Origin: Magnetococcus sp. PR-3
GTDB lineage: Bacteria > Pseudomonadota > Magnetococcia > Magnetococcales > Magnetococcaceae
Direction: 5' to 3'
Assembly (NCBI RefSeq): GCF_036689865.1
Contig: NZ_JBAHUQ010000036.1
Location: 1-64,000, forward strand
Length of the DNA stretch: 64,000 nucleotides
The first letter of the stretch is position 1. Each line of letters begins with the position of its first letter. A model generated the notes under the pieces. It was not told the DNA's origin and did no database searches. It was given only the letters and a program-made list of their open reading frames with translations. Below are positions 1 to 8,987 of the stretch, piece by piece. The translations under genes were made by a program, and so were the position numbers.

Positions 1-313
1 AACAGTTAGGAAGCAAGGGTATGTCCGGCCTGTGGGGGGGGCGCACAAGCTTGCCTTGTTAAGAAGCAACAGTTGTACAAGCCGGGGGGTTGTGGAAAAG
101 CATAGGTCGTCGTGTGGAATATACGATAGGGCGATCCAACACAGAAGCACACGTACAGACGGTGTGGGGGCTGTTCAGGAGGGGGCGGTAGCGCCTACTC
201 ATCCGTAGGGGGGCGGATGTATCAACAAGGATGCTTTGGATGCTTAGAGGCACCCTTTAAAAGGGAGGCGCTGTATTGAAGATTATAATTCTGGAAAAAA
301 CGACGTGACCGAC
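1..313. other. Left-edge region without a supported gene
   Basis: No recognisable gene. One + strand frame is open from base 2 to a TAG near base 208, which could be the end of a gene that starts outside the window. Its translation is rich in Arg, Gly and Val and I recognise no family in it. The GC-rich, G-run-heavy composition by itself gives long open frames, so I do not call a CDS. Confidence 0.3.
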
Positions 314-586
314 TTATTTAATGGTCTTGCCCGTAAAAGCAATGCATCGGGCCACTTCACCGGCTTTTAGCTGCATACCTTCTTTGGCCGTCATCTCAAT
401 TTTAATATGTCCATTAACCTGTTGAACATCCATTTTATCAAGCTGGTTATAGGCATCAGACGGGCAAGTGCATTGACCGGACTGGCAGGCCTGAAACTGT
501 TGCAGCAATGCCGCTTTTTCTTCGCTGGCATCGGTTTGAATATCAATAGCCAAGGAAGCGCCATTTTGTTTGATATCGTATTTCAA
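314..586 (-). CDS. Small four-cysteine hypothetical protein
   Basis: A 90-residue soluble protein without signal peptide or membrane segment; I do not recognise the family. The middle holds a cysteine cluster (ACQSGQCTCPSDAY, spacing C-x4-C-x-C) and a fourth Cys lies near the C-terminus (VARCIAF), so metal binding or redox chemistry is possible but only inferred. The start is TTG; a Shine-Dalgarno GAGAGG sits six bases upstream, and no better in-frame ATG precedes it. It stands alone, with a candidate bidirectional terminator upstream of it at 676-708. Confidence 0.65.
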   Translation of the reverse strand: MKYDIKQNGASLAIDIQTDASEEKAALLQQFQACQSGQCTCPSDAYNQLDKMDVQQVNGHIKIEMTAKEGMQLKAGEVARCIAFTGKTIK

Positions 587-675
587 GTATCACCTCTCGG
601 TGTAGAAGCCCTAAAGAACCTGATTCTTAACCTTCAAGCCAATAGAACGGGCTTGTGAACTTGATTCAGGATAAC

Positions 676-708
676 AAAAGAGGGTGTGTTAACACTACAC
701 CTTCTTTT
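676..708. terminator. Hairpin, probable terminator
   Basis: A 12-bp stem with one G-T pair (aaaagagggtgt with acaccttctttt) closes a 9-base loop. Flanking A and T runs let it work on either strand. It most likely ends the leftward transcript of the HD-GYP gene. The rest of 590-914 shows nothing else I can support. Confidence 0.5.
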
Positions 709-914
709 AATGATACGTTCTTAGCATCGTTTTATTAAGGCTGTCACTTATAATTCATCAGGTTGTTCGTTTTTTTTGAACAGGTTTTGGTAATATCTGG
801 TCAAATATGCTTTTACGGTCCAATAACATGTCAAAATGTCTGTAAAAAGGGTGGAATGATACACTTATAAGTCAGTTAAAATATAAAGCTATTCATCATT
901 CTTTCTGCGAAATA

Positions 915-2288
915 CTAATGGCCTTGTTTTTCTTGTTGTTTAACCATCGTTATAAATTGCCCTAACAGTTGGGGGTCCCATTGACCGCTATGTTGCTCAG
1001 CCTCGAGAATGGAAAGGGCTTTTTCTTTGGGCATGCCTTTACGGTAGACACGATCTCCTGTCATGGCATCCCAGGTATCGGCAATGGATACAATGCGTGC
1101 CAGGAGTGGCACTTCCTCCCCTTTTAAGCCATCAGGGTACCCTTTTCCATCCCAGCGTTCATGGTGCCAGGCGGCTATTTCAGCAAAGGCCTTAAAGCGC
1201 TTAAGTGGCCGCATGATCTCGGCGGTTTGGCCAGGGTGGGCTTGCATCTCTTGGTATTCAGCATCGGTGAGTGGGCTGGGTTTGTTGAGAATGGCATCCG
1301 CGACACCAATTTTCCCTAAATCATGCATCAAAGCCCCCTTTTTTAGGAGGTCAAGATGGTGTTTATCCAACCCTAACTCTTGACCAAGCCAGACCGAATA
1401 TTTGGCGACCCTGGCTGAGTGCCCAGCTGTATAGGCATCTTTAACTTCCAGAGCCTGCATCAGGGAGCGAAGGGTTTGCAGATAGGCTTCTTCTTGGGCC
1501 TGCACCAAGTCTTGAATATTTTTACCCATATGGTTAACCGAGCGGCTTAACCGCCCAACTTCATCCTTGGGTACAGGCATAGGAATGCGTTTTTCCAGGT
1601 GCCCTTCTGCAATGGCGTTTGTGACGCGATCCACACGCTTAATTGGCCGTATGAGCATACGGTTAACCACATACCAAAAGATCAAGGCAAAGATTACCGT
1701 ATGAACCGTTTGGATTTTTAATAAAGCGATTTCATACTTGTCGTCCATTTCACTGATGCGTGCCATGGTGGTGGCCATGTCTAGTTCAGCTTCTAGTCCT
1801 GCAACGACTTCACCGTGTTTGTGGAGTGGTAGAATAATATCCAGCACGTAGTGTGTTTGGCCTTGATTATCGGTCTCTTTTTCCATCTTCTGCCCCACAA
1901 AAGGGGTGTCTTGATGGAGTACCTGCCCATATTTACTGTTGAGTGGTTTGTCTTTATGGGGACCCGGTTGACTATGGGCCAGTACTTTGCCCGCCTTGTC
2001 GTAGATATAGAGGCTACGGAGTTGAAAATCCAAGGCCTTGCTGAGTGTGCTGCGCTGTATGCTGTGTAAGGATTGGGCGATGGATGGGTGGTTGAGCGGA
2101 ACCGTACTTTGTTCAAATGAGTGTGCGGTCTCATCCAGAAGGTGTATCGCCTGTTTTTTGACCTGATCTAGGATCGCCACTTCCAACTGTTCTTCCGTAT
2201 GGTACATCAGAAGAAGGGCGTTGATCAGGGAAACCAATACAATGAAGACCAGTAGTTTGATGGTCAGGTTTAGGCGTCGTGTCAGCAT
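915..2288 (-). CDS. HAMP/HD-GYP cyclic-di-GMP phosphodiesterase
   Basis: Membrane-bound sensor predicted to hydrolyse cyclic di-GMP. The 457-residue protein has an N-terminal membrane segment (about 9-29), a periplasmic sensor region to about 190, a second membrane segment (about 194-211), a HAMP linker and a C-terminal HD-GYP domain. Visible catalytic elements are HD at 322-323 (ALMHDLGKIG), the downstream HHERWDGKGYP segment that gives the family its name, and the later IADTWDAMTGDR motif. All metal-binding residues that can be judged by eye are present, so it is probably active. The ligand of the periplasmic region cannot be read. It is a single gene, with a gap of 466 bases to the kinase gene upstream. 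Confidence 0.9.
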   Translation of the reverse strand: MLTRRLNLTIKLLVFIVLVSLINALLLMYHTEEQLEVAILDQVKKQAIHLLDETAHSFEQSTVPLNHPSIAQSLHSIQRSTLSKALDFQLRSLYIYDKAGKVLAHSQPGPHKDKPLNSKYGQVLHQDTPFVGQKMEKETDNQGQTHYVLDIILPLHKHGEVVAGLEAELDMATTMARISEMDDKYEIALLKIQTVHTVIFALIFWYVVNRMLIRPIKRVDRVTNAIAEGHLEKRIPMPVPKDEVGRLSRSVNHMGKNIQDLVQAQEEAYLQTLRSLMQALEVKDAYTAGHSARVAKYSVWLGQELGLDKHHLDLLKKGALMHDLGKIGVADAILNKPSPLTDAEYQEMQAHPGQTAEIMRPLKRFKAFAEIAAWHHERWDGKGYPDGLKGEEVPLLARIVSIADTWDAMTGDRVYRKGMPKEKALSILEAEQHSGQWDPQLLGQFITMVKQQEKQGH

Positions 2289-2754
2289 AGCTCAGCTATC
2301 ATATCGTTTCTGATGGATAAACAGGTTTTTCCCAGCATCCCATAGGATGACTAGGTTGGGTAGGGTTAACCTCTAAGGTATGTATAGCTTGCGATCAAGC
2401 TTGTGCCCTCTTAGCCAAGGTATAAGGTTGTGTCACAATTTTAAATAGGTTGTGTTATCAAAGGTCTGGTTAGGTTTGGTAGATGATGGTTCGTGAGAAA
2501 TGCCCTTTATCTTTTCTCTTCTCTGTATCAGTAAAAAACAGGCTATGTATTTTAAGGTCCGGCATTTGGTGTGGAGGTGGGGCGAGGCCTAAAATGGCAA
2601 ACGCCCATACTGTTTAGGGGAGGGGGGGGATCTATGAACAGAGATACTCAGGCGGTATGGACCATGAAATACTGGAATAAAAGGGTAGCCGAACCCTTTT
2701 AGGGGCCATGCATGTCACGCAACATGGTGCTAAAAAAGCGTGAGTGGATATGGC
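2289..2754. other. Intergenic region between HD-GYP and kinase genes
   Basis: About 466 bases without a supported gene. It must hold the promoter of the HD-GYP gene, which I could not assign with confidence, and the probable terminator of the kinase gene at 2679-2700. Confidence 0.5.
2679..2700 (-). terminator. Short hairpin downstream of the hybrid kinase gene
   Basis: Stem aaaagggt/accctttt with a six-base loop; on the minus strand the 3' arm ends in TTTT. It is 55 bases past the stop codon of the kinase gene. Weak to moderate terminator. Confidence 0.45.
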
Positions 2755-5511
2755 TTAAACTTTTTGGAGTGCGTGGTTGTGATGTTTTGTAAGCATGGCG
2801 CGCACAATGGCTGATTTCAGGGTCTCTAGCCGGACTGGTTTGGTAATAATCTCAAGCATACCAACCTCATTTCCTTCTGCCAGGGTCTCTTTAAGCACAT
2901 CTGCCGTTAAGCCAATAATGGGAATTTCCTGAGTAATGCCTAGTTTGTGTTCCATCGCACGTATACGTCGTGTGGTATCAAGGCCATTCAGACGAGGCAT
3001 GCGAATATCCATTAAAATCAAATCAAACCGTTCTGGTTGAAAGGCCTCCAGCCCTTCTAGTCCGTCCTGGGCTAATGTGACGCTATGGCCTTCCCCTTGT
3101 AATAAACCCCGTGCAACCACTTGGTTGATGGGATCATCTTCTACCAAAAGTATATTTAGTGGGCCAACGCTTTGAGGTTCATCTTCATGAGTATGGTCTA
3201 AATGGTGATCAATGGGCGGGTCAACAAAAGGTATGGTGATGTGAAAAGTTGATCCCTCACCAATGCGGCTGCGCACTGAAATTTGGCCGGACATTGCGTC
3301 GATCAGTCGTTTGGAGATGGCCAACCCCAAGCCCGTTCCACCATGGCGGCGGCTAATGGAACCATCAGCTTGGGAGAACGGGGTGAAAAGTTGATCCAGC
3401 TGGCTCTCTGAGATGCCACTACCGCTGTCTAATACTTCAATAGATACGGTTTTTGGGTTGCCTGATTGAAGCGCCGCTGTAACTTGAACAAATCCGGACT
3501 CGGTAAATTTAAGGGCATTACTGACAAGGTTGATCAACACTTGGCGAATACGGGTGGGGTCACCCATACTGCACTCTGGTAAATTGCGCTGGCAGTTGCA
3601 GCTCAGATCCACACCTTTTTCTTCCGCTCGTATATGGTGTAGCTGCACCACATCGCGGATGAGCTGGTGTGGATTATAGGGGATATGTTCAAACCGAAGT
3701 TGATCAGCCTCAATTTTTGAAAAATCTAAGATGTTATTGAGCAGATCCAACAGGACCTCAGAAGAGCTGCAGATCATATTAAAGCGTTCACGCAGGGTTT
3801 GGTCCAGGGGCTCCTGTCCCAAGTGCTCCAGCATACCAATAATACCATTAAGCGGAGTGCGGATCTCATGGCTCATGGTCGCCAAAAACTCACTTTTAGC
3901 GGCGTTGGCGCTTTCGGCACGTTCTTTTGCCTGCTGGAGTTGGCTCTGCTGCTCTCTCTCCCGGGTAATGTCACGGAACTGCCAAAGGCGCCCTACAATT
4001 TCACCATTGTGGTACAGCGGTCGGCTGTGGCGTTCAAAAACCCGCCCATCTATAAAAGGGATTTCATCCAGGCTGAACTGGTCAGCCCCATAGAGATCTT
4101 TGACCTTATTGATAAAGCCATCTGGGTCAGTCAGTTGGGGTAGGGCATGTTCCATCAGTTTTTTATCGTTTCGACTACTGATCACCTCTTCTGGAATTTT
4201 CCACATCTGTGCAAAACGCACATTGGTATGGGTGACGTGCCCCTCTTTATCGACCACTAAAAAGCCATCGACACTGGTTTCCAGAATATCGTGCAGCAGC
4301 TCTTGATGTTCTCTCAGCTCCTCTTCTGCGGAGCGGCGTTGTTCAATCTCTTCCCACATACGATTGTTGGCATCAATAAGATCTCTGGTTTGGGCTTGCA
4401 CCCGACTGGTGAGATCTTCGGTGTGGCGTAGAAGCTCATTGAGCAGAAGGTCCAGCAAGGTGCCCAGAGTGACCACTTCATCCTGATTGTTGCGGTTTTG
4501 ACGGCGTACCTTACGGTCAATATCCAAATTGGGTAGCGCGTGGGCAACCCGTTGGTAAGCATCGTTGGCAAGATCAGAAATAGGTGCGGTGATTTGCCCT
4601 GCCATACGTGAGACACCAATCAAGCCAACCCCCAATAGAGCCGCGCCCACAATCACCAGGACAACAATTTGTTGGGTGATGATGTTTTGTTTGATGCGCA
4701 CCGCCTCACATCCAAACACAGAAAAAGGATAGATGGGGTGCCGACGACCATGCAGGTAGTAACCATTGGTCTGGGTTGGGCGTTGATTATGCCACCCCCA
4801 CTGGGGAATGCCCTCTTTGCTCAGGCTTTGCCAGCTTTCATCGGTTTGGTTCTCTTGACTAAACAGTGGACGGTTACTGCGGTCCAGAGGCATAAACAAA
4901 ATAGAGCCAGTTCCTTCATTACTGCCTGTATGAAAGAGCTGCATTTGAAGCTGTTCTGGATTAATCCGTGCTGCAATGGCGTACGGTTCACCTTCTCGTT
5001 GAGGAAGGATCAAAGGAACACGTAGTATCAGTTGGCCACGGTGGGTGTCGTTCTCCAGCGTGGTGATCGCTTGTTCAGAAAGCCCAAACCCTTCTAAACC
5101 ATCTTCGGGGTTTAGGGTCGGTTGGCTGTAGCGATAAACCACCAGGTCCCCATGTAATAACATGATGGAAGAGAGCCACGGTTTGTTCTCCAGCTCCTGC
5201 TTAAAATGGGTATTTAATCCAGGCCGCGACATGGACATCATTGCTGGGTTCTGGAGGTAGATGCGTACCGTGGGTGAACTGCCTAATAAGGCAAGGTTTA
5301 AGCGCTGGCTTTCTAAAAAACGGGTGGTGGTCTGTAGGGCCAGCAAGGTGCGCTGTTGTAGCGTTTGATCCAGATGGATACGGATGGCCTCACCCGTTAA
5401 AAGTGCAGAAAAGGTGGTAAAAAGACCAACGACCAGAGCCATAAGGAGTGAGGCAATGAGAAACAGTTTTAAACGAATAGGGCTGAGGCGTAGACGCTTC
5501 AGTAGAGACAC
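2755..5511 (-). CDS. Hybrid sensor histidine kinase (HAMP-PAS-HisKA-HATPase-REC)
   Basis: Membrane sensor kinase of 918 residues. Order: membrane segment (about 15-38), periplasmic region to about 280, second membrane segment (about 280-305), HAMP and a coiled coil, PAS domain (about 405-525), HisKA with phospho-acceptor His548 in MSHEIRTP, HATPase_c with its GGTGLGLAI G-box, then a receiver domain with phospho-acceptor Asp835 (LMDIRMP). There is no Hpt domain and no response regulator next to it, so the output partner is unknown. The gene starts three bases after the stop of the solute-binding protein gene, which suggests that the binding protein supplies ligand input. A single-protein version of this layout lies at 43733-47008. 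Confidence 0.9.
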   Translation of the reverse strand: MSLLKRLRLSPIRLKLFLIASLLMALVVGLFTTFSALLTGEAIRIHLDQTLQQRTLLALQTTTRFLESQRLNLALLGSSPTVRIYLQNPAMMSMSRPGLNTHFKQELENKPWLSSIMLLHGDLVVYRYSQPTLNPEDGLEGFGLSEQAITTLENDTHRGQLILRVPLILPQREGEPYAIAARINPEQLQMQLFHTGSNEGTGSILFMPLDRSNRPLFSQENQTDESWQSLSKEGIPQWGWHNQRPTQTNGYYLHGRRHPIYPFSVFGCEAVRIKQNIITQQIVVLVIVGAALLGVGLIGVSRMAGQITAPISDLANDAYQRVAHALPNLDIDRKVRRQNRNNQDEVVTLGTLLDLLLNELLRHTEDLTSRVQAQTRDLIDANNRMWEEIEQRRSAEEELREHQELLHDILETSVDGFLVVDKEGHVTHTNVRFAQMWKIPEEVISSRNDKKLMEHALPQLTDPDGFINKVKDLYGADQFSLDEIPFIDGRVFERHSRPLYHNGEIVGRLWQFRDITREREQQSQLQQAKERAESANAAKSEFLATMSHEIRTPLNGIIGMLEHLGQEPLDQTLRERFNMICSSSEVLLDLLNNILDFSKIEADQLRFEHIPYNPHQLIRDVVQLHHIRAEEKGVDLSCNCQRNLPECSMGDPTRIRQVLINLVSNALKFTESGFVQVTAALQSGNPKTVSIEVLDSGSGISESQLDQLFTPFSQADGSISRRHGGTGLGLAISKRLIDAMSGQISVRSRIGEGSTFHITIPFVDPPIDHHLDHTHEDEPQSVGPLNILLVEDDPINQVVARGLLQGEGHSVTLAQDGLEGLEAFQPERFDLILMDIRMPRLNGLDTTRRIRAMEHKLGITQEIPIIGLTADVLKETLAEGNEVGMLEIITKPVRLETLKSAIVRAMLTKHHNHALQKV

Positions 5512-5514
5512 CGA

Positions 5515-6357
5515 TCACCTCCCCCCTGCTGTGGAGGTGATAAACAGGTTAAACGAAGTTAACGGAATGCCGACATACTGTTCCCATAAATGATCAAATG
5601 GGGAGCTGGTCATGTGTTGGAGCGTAAAAAAAGTACTAATTTTACTGCGTAATTGATGATGCTCCATATGCGTTGCCCAGCCAACCTCCCGCATCGGACC
5701 GACAGGGAAAGCGACAGAGATGGCCATTTTATGCTTTTGGGTCTGTTTAAATGCACCATCGGCACCCAGTAAGGAAAAATCCACATCTCCACGGCTTAAT
5801 GCTGCAATGGCCTCATTGGTCGAGAGAAATTTCAAGACCACTGGGTTTTCAATAAAACGGGTGTTGTTCTGTTTCTCCAGCCATGTGTGGTAGATGGTCC
5901 CTTTCATCAACGCTGCTGTTTTACCGGCCAAATCATTGAGGGTATGGATCCCTTGTACCGTCGCCTGGGGTACGACCACGGTCATTCGGGTGGCATACAG
6001 AGGGGTAATGACCATTTTATTGAGTCGCCACGGAACCATAACCAGATCATTGGGGTACAGGTCGCACAGACCATCCGCCAACAGTGCAGGGGTATAGGCA
6101 AGCGGTTTATGGGTTACACCGTGATGATCTTGAAACTGTTGATCCCAGGATGAGAGGTGTGTGATGCGGGGGTTAACACCCAGATAACGGGCAAAGGTAC
6201 GTCCAGTGGCGCTATAGAGCTTATAGTTAGAGCCTGCCACACAAAGGCGCAGTTCTCCACTGCGAATAATTTCGCTTAAAGTTCGGGCCTGAGCACTGGA
6301 CAGCATTGCTATCAGCGACAACACCGTCAGTATGGTCAGACGTATTGACCACCCCAT
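5515..6357 (-). CDS. Periplasmic solute-binding protein, family 3 type
   Basis: A 280-residue exported protein with a cleavable signal peptide (about 1-24, ending AQA) and the fold pattern of extracellular solute-binding proteins family 3 (opening segment SGELRLCVAGSN, later TLNDLAGKTAALMKGT and ALSRGDVDFSLLG). No ABC permease or ATPase lies nearby. It is three bases upstream of a membrane hybrid kinase gene, so it probably acts as a periplasmic sensor subunit rather than a transporter component. The ligand is unknown. Confidence 0.8.
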   Translation of the reverse strand: MGWSIRLTILTVLSLIAMLSSAQARTLSEIIRSGELRLCVAGSNYKLYSATGRTFARYLGVNPRITHLSSWDQQFQDHHGVTHKPLAYTPALLADGLCDLYPNDLVMVPWRLNKMVITPLYATRMTVVVPQATVQGIHTLNDLAGKTAALMKGTIYHTWLEKQNNTRFIENPVVLKFLSTNEAIAALSRGDVDFSLLGADGAFKQTQKHKMAISVAFPVGPMREVGWATHMEHHQLRSKISTFFTLQHMTSSPFDHLWEQYVGIPLTSFNLFITSTAGGR

Positions 6358-6464
6358 ACCTACTCCCCACCTACCGCCAATGAGACAATAACGATTAGGG
6401 TTAGTATCCCCTATTTGTCGTAAATTGTCATTAACAGAGGGGGCAAGGCCACCATAAGGAAGAC

Positions 6465-6498
6465 AAAAAAAGCGCCCGGCACAATGCGGGCGCTTTTT
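6465..6498 (-). terminator. Intrinsic terminator of the cheW-like gene
   Basis: Stem agcgcccg/cgggcgct around an eight-base loop, flanked by A and T runs of five to six bases. It begins about 40 bases past the CheW stop codon in the sense of that gene. Confidence 0.8.
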
Positions 6499-6536
6499 AC
6501 AGTATGTATCCGGTAAGCTTCCGATATATAGGCGGC

Positions 6537-7031
6537 TTACTCTTCTGGGGTTTCTAGGTCACCAAAACCCATAAGTGCAGGCAGATTAAGCACAACCAAA
6601 AGCTTGCGGTCGAGCTCAATAACCCCCTGGGCAAAGTGGGCAGAGATACCCTCAAGGTTGGCTGGGCGAGGCTGGAAGCCCTCATTCCCAAAGTCTTGAA
6701 CAACCCCTAGTTTATCAACCCTTAAACCAAAGCGGTCTTCCCAAGGGCAGTGCTTATCCACATCATCCTTATACCAATCCTTCACTTCAGGCTTGGTTTT
6801 CATGATGATGAAATAACCACTGTTATCCTGAGTATTGCCGCCCTGTTCCCAACCCAAACGGGTTCGCAGGTCTGCAATGGTGGCCACCTGACCACGGATG
6901 TTCACCAAGCCCATGAAAAAATCTGGTGCTCCAGGAACTTGGGTACACGGGGTCGCTCGGCGGATTTCACGCACCAACATAATATCGATGCCCAACAGAA
7001 GATCGCCTACAGTAAAGCTACAAAGAACCAT
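6537..7031 (-). CDS. CheW-like chemotaxis coupling protein
   Basis: A 164-residue soluble protein that matches the CheW fold along its length: FTVGDLLLGIDIMLVREIRR at the start, then the GLVNIRGQVATIADLRTRLG core, and a C-terminal LDRKLLVVLNLPALM strand. CheW proteins link chemoreceptors to the CheA kinase. No cheA or receptor gene is adjacent; the nearest receptor is at 21078-24833. It has its own terminator, so it is a stand-alone gene. An extra loop with acidic and aromatic residues (about 75-100) is longer than in standard CheW. Confidence 0.88.
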   Translation of the reverse strand: MVLCSFTVGDLLLGIDIMLVREIRRATPCTQVPGAPDFFMGLVNIRGQVATIADLRTRLGWEQGGNTQDNSGYFIIMKTKPEVKDWYKDDVDKHCPWEDRFGLRVDKLGVVQDFGNEGFQPRPANLEGISAHFAQGVIELDRKLLVVLNLPALMGFGDLETPEE

Positions 7032-7198
7032 CAGTCACTCCGGGAAGTGTCGTTTCCAGTTGTCACTATTGTATCCATCCAGCAAAGAATTACAACCACC
7101 ACACACACTTTGTCGGTTTTGTGGAGAGAAAAATCAAGCTCTTAGTAGAAAAAGCCACAAATTTTAGAGAATTATAGGACTGTTTGGCCGGTGTTTTT

Positions 7199-8374
7199 TT
7201 ATATGGAAACCTGATCAAACAGCTGATCAGGCGGCAGTGTAATCAGGCGGCCATCACTGGCAGGAATGGTATAAGGGCTGTCATGTTGCCCCTCTTGTTT
7301 GGTGGCGCTCTGAGGGTAGGGTAGATTTTGAGCGTCTAAGATTTGGTTGTAGCGTTCCGGTTGGTAGACGTTCTGCGCGATTTCTGTCGTGTTGACATGC
7401 TCAGGGAGCTGCCCCCAACGTTGCATTTGCTCCAGTAACCATTGGGCTTGGGATATCCATGGAAATTGAGCCAGATGCCGTTGGAACAGAATAGGCGCTG
7501 GATCCCCTGCCAAACTGGCGGCAATAATGGTTGGCTCAATACCAATAACATCAGGAGCCGCGAGCAGCTCCACCAGTTCATCTCGGTTATTGAGGTCATC
7601 TGCCCATATACCTGCTTCAACCAAAGCGGCCATCAATCCGTTAAGTGCTTCCGGGTTTTGTTCCCCCCAGCTTTGCCGTAATCCGAGTACTTTCTCAGGG
7701 CTGGCAGGCCAGATATCCTGTTTGGTGACACAGATCTGCCCCAGTCCCTCGTCAACGGCCAGTTGGTTCCACGGCTCGCCCACGCAGAAGCCGCTAATGC
7801 CATCACTGCGCAAACTCTTGACCATGCGCGGGGGTGGGGTCACTCGGATCTCAACATCTTCATCCGGATCAATCCCAGCGGCAGCGAGCCAGTAACGCAG
7901 TTCATAATTGTGACTGGAAAAGGGGTAGACCACCGCAAATTTTAAAGGGGGTTCGCCCAACTGTTTGCGGGTATGTATGACCTTGGCCAATGCTTGGTTT
8001 CGCCAAGCAGGTGGGCCGGCCATGGCTTTGGGGTCGGCCACTTGCATGGCGCGCATAAGCCAGGGGGCTAAGGTAATGGCGTTACCACCCTGGCCAAGGC
8101 TCATGGGGGCAAGCATGGGGGTAGAGATGCTCTGTAACCCCATATGTAGCGCAAGGGTCATACCTGCGAGCATATGGGCACAATCTAAACTACCGCAGGC
8201 TATTTTATCTCGAATGGCCGCCCAAGCACCGACTTTTTCCAGCTTTAAATCAACCCCGTGGGCATGAGCAAAGCCTTTTTCTTGGGCTACGATCAAGCTG
8301 GCACAGTCCAGCAAAGGGACAAAACCAACTCGGATCGGTGTGCGCTTACTTGGTAGAGTAGGGTGCGGTGACAT
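7199..8374 (-). CDS. nasS: NasS-type nitrate-sensing regulatory protein
   Basis: A 391-residue member of the NrtA/SsuA-like binding-protein family without a signal peptide, as expected for cytoplasmic NasS, which binds nitrate or nitrite and holds NasT inactive. It shares family landmarks with the transporter protein at 11965-13377: [36 protein letters not shown] and [18 protein letters not shown]. The longer open frame would begin at 8467 inside nasT; I chose the ATG at 8374, four bases after the nasT stop, because the family fold begins there. Its place directly behind the ANTAR gene is the standard nasT-nasS pairing. That it is a sensor and not a second transporter protein is an inference from context and the missing signal peptide. 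Confidence 0.85.
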   Translation of the reverse strand: MSPHPTLPSKRTPIRVGFVPLLDCASLIVAQEKGFAHAHGVDLKLEKVGAWAAIRDKIACGSLDCAHMLAGMTLALHMGLQSISTPMLAPMSLGQGGNAITLAPWLMRAMQVADPKAMAGPPAWRNQALAKVIHTRKQLGEPPLKFAVVYPFSSHNYELRYWLAAAGIDPDEDVEIRVTPPPRMVKSLRSDGISGFCVGEPWNQLAVDEGLGQICVTKQDIWPASPEKVLGLRQSWGEQNPEALNGLMAALVEAGIWADDLNNRDELVELLAAPDVIGIEPTIIAASLAGDPAPILFQRHLAQFPWISQAQWLLEQMQRWGQLPEHVNTTEIAQNVYQPERYNQILDAQNLPYPQSATKQEGQHDSPYTIPASDGRLITLPPDQLFDQVSI

Positions 8375-8378
8375 AGCG

Positions 8379-8969
8379 TTAGATATCCATCTGTAGAGCG
8401 GTGATAAGGCTGTCAGCAATCTCCACCAGTTTACGATTTTCCTGCATGGCGGCTTTGCGCATGGCATGGTAGGCCTGCTCTTCGGAGATTCCTTTTCTCT
8501 CCATTAAAAGCCCTTTGGCCCGTTCAATCCGTTTACGCTCTTGTAGGGCATTTCGGGCATCGTCCCGCTCTTTGCGCAAGCGGTCAAACATGCGGAACCG
8601 TGAAATGGCCATCTCAACAATGGGGCCTACCCGCTCTTTTTTTAGTCCGTCGACCACATAGGCCGAAACACCGGCCTCGATCGCCTCCTCCATACGCCCA
8701 GGTTCATATTGATCTACAAACATGGCGATGGGACGTGCCACGGACCGGGAGACTTGATACATGTTCTCTAAAGTATCCCGGTCCGGGTTTTCTAAATTAA
8801 TAAGGATGACATCAGGTTCCAGTGCGGCAATTCGCCCTTCCAAATTGGTCAAGTTGTGGATCAACATGACGCGGGCATAGTCGCCCTCTACCAACCCTTG
8901 TTCCAAAATGGCAGCACGGTCCGGGTCTTCGTCGATAACCAAGATGTTGATGGGGCAATCGTCAGACAT
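8379..8969 (-). CDS. nasT: NasT-type ANTAR antitermination regulator
   Basis: A 196-residue RNA-binding regulator: receiver-like domain (about 8-120), coiled-coil linker, and a C-terminal ANTAR domain (about 135-190, AKGLLMERKGISEEQAYHAM). Proteins of this family bind paired hexaloop hairpins in nas leader RNAs and prevent termination. The receiver lacks the usual phospho-acceptor: the strand reads VILINL, with Asn where Asp is normal, although the acidic pair DED near the N-terminus is kept. Control is therefore probably by the partner NasS and not by phosphorylation. Both divergent operons nearby have leaders with fitting hairpins, so it likely regulates its own operon and nirBD-nasA. Confidence 0.9.
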   Translation of the reverse strand: MSDDCPINILVIDEDPDRAAILEQGLVEGDYARVMLIHNLTNLEGRIAALEPDVILINLENPDRDTLENMYQVSRSVARPIAMFVDQYEPGRMEEAIEAGVSAYVVDGLKKERVGPIVEMAISRFRMFDRLRKERDDARNALQERKRIERAKGLLMERKGISEEQAYHAMRKAAMQENRKLVEIADSLITALQMDI

Positions 8970-8987
8970 GGGCTCTCAATCGTTGGT

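Noticed and set aside
59-253. 64-codon minus-strand open frame at the left edge
   Set aside because: No family features or ribosome site in G-rich DNA.
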